Part shown: one piece after another, positions 34,606 through 42,105 of the stretch
Position numbering within the stretch: the stretch's first letter is position 1
How the letters are laid out: each line of letters begins with the position of its first letter
DNA from: UBA12545 sp051024685
GTDB lineage: Bacteria > Bacillota > DSM-521 > Neomoorellales > Neomoorellaceae
Direction: 5' to 3'
DNA length: 64,000 nucleotides
NCBI GenBank assembly: GCA_051024685.1
Contig: JAZHPA010000008.1
Span: 19,855 to 83,854 of the forward strand
The notes under the pieces: generated by a model
Database searches by the model: none
The model's input: the letters and a program-made list of their open reading frames with translations, nothing else
What the model was told of the DNA's origin: nothing
Program-made: the position numbers and the translations under genes

Positions 34606-36518
34606 TGAAGGACAAACTTTTACATTTTTCCATAGGCCCGGTACAGGACTTTGTGGCCCAAGCGCGAAAAACACGGGATTTCTGGGCGGGGTCTTTCATC
34701 CTCTCTTATCTGTCGGGAAAAGCCATACTGGAAGTCATAAAGAACAAAGGCCGGCCGGTCGTGCCGCAGGTTGAAACTGACGAGAATATCACTGATCGTC
34801 TTCTGATCGCCCTGCAAAAGATCAGCAACGGAAATAAAGTAACGGATGGACCGACAGTTCCTACCCTGCCCAACCGGTTCATAGCCAGGGTCCCGGCCGG
34901 ATTTGATCCCAGACTGTGTGTTGAGGAAGTAGAGAAAAGCTGGAGAAAAATTGCCGACGCGGTCTGGCATAATTACGTCGCCCCAATTGCCGCCTACGGC
35001 CAAGGCACCTCGGAAATTTGGGAACGGCAGGTAAATGATTTCTGGGAGATCACCTGGGCAGTGGGTGAAGACATGGCTTTGCTGGATTACCGCAAGAACT
35101 GGCGCAGCCGAGTGCTTCCGGTGGAACCCGGCGATAAATGCTCGCTAATGGGGAACCTGCAAGAACTCTCCGGGTTTATCAGGTCGAAAGAAAGAGAGAA
35201 ACAGGATGCATTTTGGTCGGCGCTACGGGAAAAAGTAGGCGGGCATGAGCTGGAGGAAGGGGAACGCCTTTCAGCCGTGGCCCTCATTAAACGCCTTTTC
35301 CCCCTTGTGGCTCAGGAAGCCATAGGGTGGAGCGTTCAAGGAGAAGCCCAACGCTACCCTTCGACGCCCTATCTTGCTGCTGTTACGTGGCTTTCCAGGG
35401 TTATTAGAACCTGTCCGGAGGAAGTGCGGCATTACGCCGCCCGTGCTGCCCGCCTGCCTAAGGTGAAATACCGGGAGGATCCGGATCGTTTTCAGTCTAT
35501 ACAAAGCACTCTGGAACAGTACCCGGCAGCTAGAGAGTTTGCTTCGCTAAATGGTAATTGCTTCTTTGACGCTTCGCTGGCTAACCCTAACCTCTGGCGG
35601 GATAATGAAAACCCTGCCGAAGCCAGCGAAAAACTGCGCCAGGAATTGAGAGAAAAGCTGCGTAACTTCGCCAGAAAAACGGGAGAACCCCCTACCCCTT
35701 TCTTTGCCCTCCTCCTCATGGACGGCGACCGCATGGGGGCACTTTTGCGCCGGCACGAGCCTGAGAGGGTTAGCATGGCTTTGAACCTTTTTAGCTCTCA
35801 AGTACCGGAAATCGTTCGCCGACATGACGGCGTATTAGTTTATGCCGGAGGCGATGATGTGCTGGCCCTGGCACCGTTGGAAACCGCTATGGATCTGGCC
35901 CTGGCTCTTCGCGAGATTTATGCAGCGAGTTTTCGTACCACGCAGATACCGGCAGAGCGAGCTACAATTTCCGGAGCTCTGATTTATGCCCATTATAACA
36001 CTCCATTGACAGGAGTGATCAGGGAAGCGCACCACTTACTTGACCGTGTAGCTAAAGAACAAACGGGAAGGAACAGCCTGGCTGTAACCGTTTGGAAAGG
36101 TGCCGGACGTATATTAACCTGGGCGGTTCCCTGGCAAATTATCGGAACGGGCCGAAACAACCTTATTAGTGAGTTGCTTAACTCTTTCTCCTCCTCTGAT
36201 GCCAAAGAGAAAGAGTATAATTTCACGTTTTTTTATAACCTGCGCCAACGTTTGGCGGTTTTAACCGATGAAGAAGGAAATATTCCACTAGATTGGACTG
36301 AGAAGGAATTAATTGATGTTCTGGCGGCTGAGTACCGACGAAACAGGGAGCGTGAGGTGGATTGGGCCACGGCACAGCAGAGGATGGAACGTTTGGTGAA
36401 GATCTGCCGCCGCTATAGATGGGATGAGAAAGGCGAGGTACAAATAGCAGAAAGATCTTTTGTCCTCGATGGGGTCATGTTGATTAAATTTTTGGTGCAG
36501 AAGGGGGTGGAGCTGTGA
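34596..36518 (+). CDS. cmr2: Type III-B Cas10 (Cmr2) without HD domain
   Basis: Large subunit of the Cmr complex; its palm domain makes cyclic oligoadenylates from ATP after target RNA binding. It has 640 residues. The chain starts directly with IGPVQDFVAQARKTRDFWAG, so the N-terminal HD nuclease found in many Cas10 proteins is absent. MDGDRMGALLRRH and YAGGDDVLALA (GGDD at 418-421) show an intact cyclase site. ATG 34605 overlaps the cmr1 stop and is the better start than GTG 34596. Four CARF-class proteins nearby would receive the signal. Confidence 0.94.
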   Translation: MALMKDKLLHFSIGPVQDFVAQARKTRDFWAGSFILSYLSGKAILEVIKNKGRPVVPQVETDENITDRLLIALQKISNGNKVTDGPTVPTLPNRFIARVPAGFDPRLCVEEVEKSWRKIADAVWHNYVAPIAAYGQGTSEIWERQVNDFWEITWAVGEDMALLDYRKNWRSRVLPVEPGDKCSLMGNLQELSGFIRSKEREKQDAFWSALREKVGGHELEEGERLSAVALIKRLFPLVAQEAIGWSVQGEAQRYPSTPYLAAVTWLSRVIRTCPEEVRHYAARAARLPKVKYREDPDRFQSIQSTLEQYPAAREFASLNGNCFFDASLANPNLWRDNENPAEASEKLRQELREKLRNFARKTGEPPTPFFALLLMDGDRMGALLRRHEPERVSMALNLFSSQVPEIVRRHDGVLVYAGGDDVLALAPLETAMDLALALREIYAASFRTTQIPAERATISGALIYAHYNTPLTGVIREAHHLLDRVAKEQTGRNSLAVTVWKGAGRILTWAVPWQIIGTGRNNLISELLNSFSSSDAKEKEYNFTFFYNLRQRLAVLTDEEGNIPLDWTEKELIDVLAAEYRRNREREVDWATAQQRMERLVKICRRYRWDEKGEVQIAERSFVLDGVMLIKFLVQKGVEL

Positions 36519-37615
36519 GCTGGCAACGATGGGTTTTCCGCTTTCTCGATACCTGCTTCTTTCGTGATGCCGCACCCTTTCACGCCGGTGAAGGAGGATA
36601 CACAAGGGTAAGGAGTATATTCCCTCCTTCCATTCCAACTTTACAGGGAGCAATCCGTACAAGTCTGGCCCTGGAGCGGGGATGGCGCCCGGGAGACATG
36701 GCAAAATGGCCAGGGGAATTGGGCGGGCCGGACGATTTAGGCAACTTGCGGCTACGCGGGCCCTATCTGCTTTGCCGGGATGAGCCTTACTTCCCCATAC
36801 CCCTGTTGCTTCTGGGAAGAGAAAGCACCTGTACCAGACTTTTTCCTGGAGATCCAGTGGAATGCGATTTAGGCTGTGTCAGGCTGCCTGTGCCCGTGCA
36901 AAATATCGAGGGCGCTAAGCTTATAGAAGGGGTCTACCTTTCTAAACAGGGTCTTAAGCAGGTTTTGGAGGGCGGAATACCTTCTCAAAGTGAAATAAAA
37001 AAGCGAGAAGATTTCTATGTCGAAGAAATCCGGGTGGGGCTCGAGCGGTCAAATAACACCCGTACTGCCAAGGAAGGGCATCTCTACAACAGCGTTCACG
37101 TTCGACCGAAACGGGAAACTACCCTTGCGGTATATGTTTCGGGTATCCCCTCAGCCTGGCGGGTTGCCGACCGGCGGACTGTACCACTAGGAGGAGAAGC
37201 ACGGCTGGCCAGCGTAGAGATTAAGCAAGGCAATCCTTCAGAGATTTTGCCGCCAGTGCCATCTTTAGTCCCGGGGAAGGACGGGAAGATCCGTTTTACG
37301 GCAATCCTGGTTACACCTGGATGGTACGGTGAAGGGGAAGGCTTAAAAAGGGTTATCCGCGAGGGGCCTCCAGGCATACCCGGTCGCTGCGTGGCAGCTT
37401 GCATCGGCAAAATTATGCAGGTAGGGGGATGGGACATGCTCAACCGGCAACCCAGACCCCTGATATCCGTTTTACCTCCGGGAAGTCTTTGGTTCTACGA
37501 GGCAGATGCGCAAGAGGCCGCTCAGGTGGCCGGCTTGCATGGCCAGTGTATAAGTCCCAAAGGTGACTACGGTTTTGGTCAAATTATCATTGGTAGATGG
37601 GAGGAGAAAAAGTGA
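36515..37615 (+). CDS. cmr3: Type III-B CRISPR protein Cmr3
   Basis: Cas5-like subunit that holds the crRNA 5' handle, 366 residues. FLDTCFFRDAAPFHAGEGGY, then SIFPPSIPTLQGAIRTSLAL, is the Cmr3 signature; the C-terminus has a RAMP glycine-rich loop (SPKGDYGFGQIIIG). GTG 36515 overlaps the cmr2 stop by four bases and its stop overlaps cmr4. Confidence 0.93.
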   Translation: MSWQRWVFRFLDTCFFRDAAPFHAGEGGYTRVRSIFPPSIPTLQGAIRTSLALERGWRPGDMAKWPGELGGPDDLGNLRLRGPYLLCRDEPYFPIPLLLLGRESTCTRLFPGDPVECDLGCVRLPVPVQNIEGAKLIEGVYLSKQGLKQVLEGGIPSQSEIKKREDFYVEEIRVGLERSNNTRTAKEGHLYNSVHVRPKRETTLAVYVSGIPSAWRVADRRTVPLGGEARLASVEIKQGNPSEILPPVPSLVPGKDGKIRFTAILVTPGWYGEGEGLKRVIREGPPGIPGRCVAACIGKIMQVGGWDMLNRQPRPLISVLPPGSLWFYEADAQEAAQVAGLHGQCISPKGDYGFGQIIIGRWEEKK

Positions 37616-38451
37616 TGAAAAGCGCTGTTTTGGGCCTTCTTGCTGAAACCAGCTTGCACCCCGGTGTCGGGCAGGTAGTAGGAGCTGTTGACCTTCCAGT
37701 AGCCCGGGAAAGGCCGACTAGCTATCCTGTTATCGTAGGTTCCAGCCTAAAGGGTTCTTTGAGGGACCGGGCAGAGCAGCTATGGGGTGTAGAAGATAAA
37801 AGGATAGTGCGTATCTTTGGCGGGCCTGATAACGCCGGTTCTGTTCTGGTGACTGATGCTCGGCTCTTGCTGTTGCCTGTCCGCTCTTTACAGGGCCATT
37901 ATAAATGGGTTACCTGCCCGTATCTTTTAGAGCGCTTACAACGGGATCTTCAATTGGCAGGGATGCCGAAGAGTTTTACCATACCCCGCCCTGAAAATGG
38001 GGAAGCTGTTACCAGTCGGGGTCAAGGATTCCTTTTTCTAGAAGAACTTTCCTTCAGGGTGAGGACAGGCGGCAACGAGCTTTCTGTCTTAATAAATACT
38101 TTGAAGCAATTTATTCGACACGATGCCGTTAGAGACCGCCTTCCCGCAGGGCTTGCAATCATTAGCGACGATGAGTTTGCCTACTTTGCTCGCTACGGCC
38201 TGGCGGTAAATGCCCGTAACGTCCTAGATAACGAGACCAAAACCAGCCAAAACCTTTGGTATGAAGAGACCATCCCCCCGGACACCCTGTTTTACGCCCT
38301 TCTTTTTGCCAGGGACAAAGAAGGGAGCGATTTGGATGAGGTTAAGGCTATTTTCCACGACCGTCCCTATCTGCAGGTGGGGGGCAATGAAACAATCGGA
38401 CAGGGTTGGTGTGCGGTTAGCTGGATTGTAGCTGGAGGTGAAGGGAAATGA
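37615..38451 (+). CDS. cmr4: Type III-B backbone RNase subunit Cmr4
   Basis: Cas7-like backbone subunit that cleaves bound target RNA at 6-nt intervals. LLAETSLHPGVGQVVGAVDL, then PVARERPTSYPVI, contains the conserved Asp expected to be catalytic; VGSSLKGSLRDRAEQLWG and IFGGPDNAGSVLVTDARLLL follow. ATG 37615 forms an ATGA overlap with cmr3 and has GGGAGGAG upstream; an in-frame ATG at 37597 is the alternative. The protein is about 278 residues. Confidence 0.93.
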   Translation: MKSAVLGLLAETSLHPGVGQVVGAVDLPVARERPTSYPVIVGSSLKGSLRDRAEQLWGVEDKRIVRIFGGPDNAGSVLVTDARLLLLPVRSLQGHYKWVTCPYLLERLQRDLQLAGMPKSFTIPRPENGEAVTSRGQGFLFLEELSFRVRTGGNELSVLINTLKQFIRHDAVRDRLPAGLAIISDDEFAYFARYGLAVNARNVLDNETKTSQNLWYEETIPPDTLFYALLFARDKEGSDLDEVKAIFHDRPYLQVGGNETIGQGWCAVSWIVAGGEGK

Positions 38452-38864
38452 GGCAAACTCTTGAGCAAATAAGGGCACGAGATGCCCTGAACAAAATACG
38501 TAACATTCAAAGGAATTATCCTGAGGATATACAGCAGAAATTTGTTTCCTACGTTGAGAGCCTGCCAGCTGCTATTTTGACTAACGGTTTAGGGCAGGCT
38601 GCAGCAACCCTGTTAGCGCAGGCAAAAGGCAATGAGCGAGATGCCCATTACATTTTGTACCAAGACCTGCAAGATTGGCTTTGCCGGGACGATCCTGAGG
38701 GCTGGGCTCCTTATAGGGGCGAGACCGATCTTATGGCGGCTATAGTTAGTTACGACCGGACGGCCTACCTGCGCGCCCAGGCAGAAGCGCTGGCCTGGCT
38801 GGAATGGCTGAAAAAGTTTGCAGTGGCCTTTTTCAAAAAGCAAGAAATCGGGTCTGGCGGTTAG
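38448..38864 (+). CDS. cmr5: Type III-B small subunit Cmr5
   Basis: A 138-residue all-helical protein of the Cmr5/Cas11 group that lines the inner face of the complex. RARDALNKIRNIQRNYPEDI and VESLPAAILTNGLGQAAATL match the family. The ATG overlaps cmr4 by four bases and follows GGAGGTGAAGG. Confidence 0.92.
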   Translation: MRQTLEQIRARDALNKIRNIQRNYPEDIQQKFVSYVESLPAAILTNGLGQAAATLLAQAKGNERDAHYILYQDLQDWLCRDDPEGWAPYRGETDLMAAIVSYDRTAYLRAQAEALAWLEWLKKFAVAFFKKQEIGSGG

Positions 38865-38882
38865 GAGGGGGATTAGGAAGAT

Positions 38883-39986
38883 ATGGTTTTACCTTTGTAT
38901 ATGGGCCATGGCGCCCCACGAGGGTATAGCAGGAGTTACAACACAGGCTTGTGGTACGATAAGTTTTTTCAGGAGTGGTCTTCTGACTGGTCTATTAGCG
39001 AGAGAGGGAAAAAGAAGTGGATAGAAGAGGTGGTTGCTAATCCAGTAGGGGACGAAACCCTTTTGAAAGAAGCTATCCTGCGGCAGATGAGCCTTGTTAG
39101 TGCTCTTGCCGGTGAATACCGCTGTTTTACCACCAGCTGGCGGTTTGTCACCGGTTTAGGACGCTACCACCCGGTAGAAAATGGCTTTGCCTGGCACCAT
39201 ACGCTGGGGGTACCCTATCTTCCGGGCAGCTCGGTAAAAGGTATAGTGCGCTCCTGGGCAGAAAACTGGGCTCACGTGTCCGCATGTGAGGTTGAACGAA
39301 TATTCGGTCCGGAGGACGGAAAGACGGAAAAGCATGTTGGTAGTGTAATCTTTTTCGACGCCTTGCCCATACGACCTGTGCAGCTTGAAGCTGACGTAAT
39401 GACGCCGCATTACCAGGACTATTATCAGCAGGAGCAACCCCAACTTGCACCGGGTGACTGGTACGATCCCGTACCCATACCCTTTCTCACCGTGGCACCT
39501 AAACAAACTTTCCTCTTTGCTGTGGCACCCCGCCGTAGCACGGTGGCGCAAGACCGGGACGATTTTCTTAAAGCTTTGGAATGGCTTACAGAAGCCCTGA
39601 CTAACATTGGTGCCGGGGCCAAGACAGCTGCCGGTTACGGGCGTTTTGAAAGGCAGGAAAGCGAGGAAGCAGAAATCAACAAATGGCTGGAAACCGTACA
39701 GAAGGCTCAACAAGCCGCGGCACAAAGAAGAGAGGAAACCATGAGTCCTATACGACAAGAAATGATGCGGGACGGTTATGACGAAGACCAAGAGGCCTTT
39801 ATGAGAGCAATGGGAGAGAAATGGCTGAAAAAACTAGCGGACGAACAGGCTCCCGTGGAAGAAAAACAGGAAATCGCCTTACTGTTAAAGCGGTGGTACC
39901 TGACATACAGGGAAGAGCAATGGAAGAGGCCTAATAAGAAAAATAAAGAGAAGATAGCATTGATTAAAAAAGTGCTTGGAGAATAA
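38883..39986 (+). CDS. cmr6: Type III-B RAMP protein Cmr6 with charged C-terminal extension
   Basis: Cas7-group subunit beside Cmr1, 367 residues. GVPYLPGSSVKGIVRSWAEN is the Cmr6 signature and GAGAKTAAGYGRFE the glycine-rich loop (near 245-258). The last 105 residues are a highly charged, probably helical extension (QKAQQAAAQRREETMSPIRQ, ending KKNKEKIALIKKVLGE), longer than in compact Cmr6 proteins. The ATG follows a GGAGGGGGATTAGG site. Confidence 0.92.
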   Translation: MVLPLYMGHGAPRGYSRSYNTGLWYDKFFQEWSSDWSISERGKKKWIEEVVANPVGDETLLKEAILRQMSLVSALAGEYRCFTTSWRFVTGLGRYHPVENGFAWHHTLGVPYLPGSSVKGIVRSWAENWAHVSACEVERIFGPEDGKTEKHVGSVIFFDALPIRPVQLEADVMTPHYQDYYQQEQPQLAPGDWYDPVPIPFLTVAPKQTFLFAVAPRRSTVAQDRDDFLKALEWLTEALTNIGAGAKTAAGYGRFERQESEEAEINKWLETVQKAQQAAAQRREETMSPIRQEMMRDGYDEDQEAFMRAMGEKWLKKLADEQAPVEEKQEIALLLKRWYLTYREEQWKRPNKKNKEKIALIKKVLGE

Positions 39987-40026
39987 AAGTTTTTTGGCCG
40001 GGTTTGGTGAGGCCGTATGAGGAGGG

Positions 40027-41175
40027 TTGGCGATGCCCCGTCTTATAGTTTCTACAGTCGGTACCAGTTTGCTTAGCAATGTGGCCAGAGGAAAAGGTAC
40101 GGAGACCGAACACCTCCTTCGTGATACTGCGAATTTAAAAGACAACGAAATCAAAGAAGAGCAAAAAGCGGTAATTCTACAATTGGCCCAAGAGGCTTCA
40201 AAAAAACTTGAGAGTTCCAGCCCGCATGAGGCGCGACGACTGAGCGCCGAATTAAACGGCATCTGGGGGTATTATGACCTTATTACCTTGAGGGAAGGTA
40301 GAGCAAAAGACATTCACTATCTTATTTCCACCGACACTTTTCAAGGGAGGCTTGCAGCTGAATTACTGAAAGAATATTTAAGAGGCAAGGAATTTACCGT
40401 CTTGGACGTATTTACACCACCAGGGTTGAGTACTGCTGACACCCAGAGCTTTTCCAAAGGCATAAAGCAGATTGTTAAGTGGTGTCATGAAGTGATAGCT
40501 GAATACAGGAGGCAAGGTTATTACGTTGTTTTTAATCTCGTGGGCAGTTTCAAAAGCCTGCAGGGATTTATGAATACCCTGGGTATGTTTTATGCTGACG
40601 AAATCATTTACATTTTTGAGGCTAAAACGGCTGATCTTGTTCGCATACCCCGGCTTCCAATAAGGATGGAACTTCAGCCGGTTCTTAAAGAAAAAGCGAA
40701 GGTTTTCGCTTTAATGGCTGAAGGTTATATTGCCCCACGAGATGAGGTGACGGGTATTCCGGAAATATATTTAGACATGGACGAGCAAGGTTTTACTACC
40801 TTAAGTGAGTGGGGGCTTCTCATCTGGAACGAGAACAAAAAAGACGTACTAGGTTCGTTACCTTTGCAGGAGTTTAATTTTAGAGGACTTAAATATGAAA
40901 GGAGTTTTGAAAAAGACTTTGAGGAATTGGACAAAACCCGGAGGGCGGATATAATTTCCACCCTTGCCCAGGTGGCTGTGATATATCAAGAAAAAGGTTT
41001 AGCTGGATTACGGGCCCACCCTGGATTGCAGTATAGTGATTATCAAGGGTTGAAAGAAAGGAAAATAGGTCATTTCCGCTTAGATCAGGACTGGCGAATA
41101 TCTTGTAAGGAAGATAGTGGGATTTTATTTCTTCGTCATGTAGGACCCCATGATTACGTCAATAATAGTCCGTAA
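40027..41175 (+). CDS. cami1: Cami1-type CARF-RelE mRNA interferase
   Basis: A 382-residue protein. The N-terminal CARF domain (about 1-190; PRLIVSTVGTSLLSNVARGK and YYVVFNLVGSFKSLQGFMNT) is of the APE2256/TIGR02619 type. A middle helical region leads to a C-terminal RelE/ParE-like toxin fold (about 295-382: HPGLQYSDYQGLKERKIGHF, RLDQDWRISCK, ILFLRHVGPHDYV). The known CARF-RelE protein Cami1 cuts ribosome-bound mRNA when activated by cyclic tetra-adenylate. Start: the ORF opens at 40027, and ATG 40033 (MPRLIVSTVG) after GGAGGGTTGG is likely. It lies between cmr6 and cas6. Confidence 0.82.
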   Translation: MAMPRLIVSTVGTSLLSNVARGKGTETEHLLRDTANLKDNEIKEEQKAVILQLAQEASKKLESSSPHEARRLSAELNGIWGYYDLITLREGRAKDIHYLISTDTFQGRLAAELLKEYLRGKEFTVLDVFTPPGLSTADTQSFSKGIKQIVKWCHEVIAEYRRQGYYVVFNLVGSFKSLQGFMNTLGMFYADEIIYIFEAKTADLVRIPRLPIRMELQPVLKEKAKVFALMAEGYIAPRDEVTGIPEIYLDMDEQGFTTLSEWGLLIWNENKKDVLGSLPLQEFNFRGLKYERSFEKDFEELDKTRRADIISTLAQVAVIYQEKGLAGLRAHPGLQYSDYQGLKERKIGHFRLDQDWRISCKEDSGILFLRHVGPHDYVNNSP

Positions 41176-41197
41176 AAATTTTCTGGGGAGGTTTTCC

Positions 41198-41944
41198 ATG
41201 CAGCTCACCATCTTTTTTACCGCCCCGGGCCCGGTGGCCGTTCCCGTTCAGTACGGCCATTTGCTTCAGGGGCTGATCTACCGCCAGATGGATAATCCCG
41301 TGCTCAGGAGCTACCTGCACGAGCACGGCTTTGCCCTGAAAAAGCGCCGATTTAAGCTTTTCACCTTTTCTCGCTTGATGGGACAGACGGTGACCTACGA
41401 CCAGGCGGCTGGGCGGCTGGTGCTCACGCCGCCGTTGCGACTGGTGATCTGTTCCCCCATCCCTTTCATCCTCCAGGAGCTGGGGACCGGTTTTCTCCGG
41501 CAGGGGCAGGTGCGGCTGGGAGAGGCCCGCCTGGAGGTAAAGGAAATGGCCACGGCAGCCCCAAGGGTAATGCAGGGGATTCTTCGGGTGCAAATGCTCT
41601 CCCCATTGGTTGTTTACAGCACCCTTTCCAGCGGCGACGGCCGTACCTACACGTATTATTATTCGCCCTTTGAGCCGCGCTTCACCGAGCTGGTGGCCAA
41701 TAACCTGGCAAAAAAATACCTTCTGGTCCACGGCCGTCAGGCTTCAACGGATGGATTTGCCATCCGGCCGGTGCGGGTGGGGGACCGGGATCTAAAGGTC
41801 ACTTACTATAAAGAAACCGTTGTCAAAGGGTGGATGGGTCAATATGAGCTTCGCGGCGACCCCGATCTCTTGCAGGTGGCCCTCGACGCCGGCCTGGGAG
41901 CCAAAAACTCCCAGGGCTATGGCTGTTGCACCCCGGCGGAATAG
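41198..41944 (+). CDS. cas6: CRISPR pre-crRNA endoribonuclease Cas6
   Basis: Cuts pre-crRNA within each repeat. The protein has 248 residues with two ferredoxin-like halves, a His in the N-terminal helix (VQYGHLLQGLIYRQM) as candidate catalytic base, and the C-terminal glycine-rich loop GLGAKNSQGYGCC. ATG 41198 follows TGGGGAGG. It is the only cas6 in the window and stands between the III-B and I-B gene sets, so it probably serves both. Confidence 0.93.
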   Translation: MQLTIFFTAPGPVAVPVQYGHLLQGLIYRQMDNPVLRSYLHEHGFALKKRRFKLFTFSRLMGQTVTYDQAAGRLVLTPPLRLVICSPIPFILQELGTGFLRQGQVRLGEARLEVKEMATAAPRVMQGILRVQMLSPLVVYSTLSSGDGRTYTYYYSPFEPRFTELVANNLAKKYLLVHGRQASTDGFAIRPVRVGDRDLKVTYYKETVVKGWMGQYELRGDPDLLQVALDAGLGAKNSQGYGCCTPAE

Positions 41945-41971
41945 CTCCAGTGGGCAAGGTCTCAGTTCACA

Positions 41972-42000
41972 AATAGTAATCGGCTACCACTCAGAATGTT
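41972..42000. promoter_or_regulatory. Operator-like sequence shared with the III-B promoter
   Basis: AATAGTAAT (41972-41980) is identical to 31039-31047, and ACTCAGAATGTT (41989-42000) matches ACTCAAAATATT (31051 onward) at 10 of 12 bases; the spacer is three bases longer here. It lies in the 160-base gap before the I-B operon. It may be a binding site for the CARF-HTH protein. Confidence 0.35.
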
Positions 42001-42105
42001 AATACCAGGTCTCGGCAGCAGCTCTGTTATCCGCTAAGGTATAAATTACGTTGCCCCATTAACCCCATTAAATGGAGATGAGGTGTTGCAGGTAATGAAT
42101 GATGG

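Noticed and set aside
36000..39800. Minus-strand frames up to 211 codons across the cmr genes
   Set aside because: Shadows of the well-supported plus-strand cmr frames.
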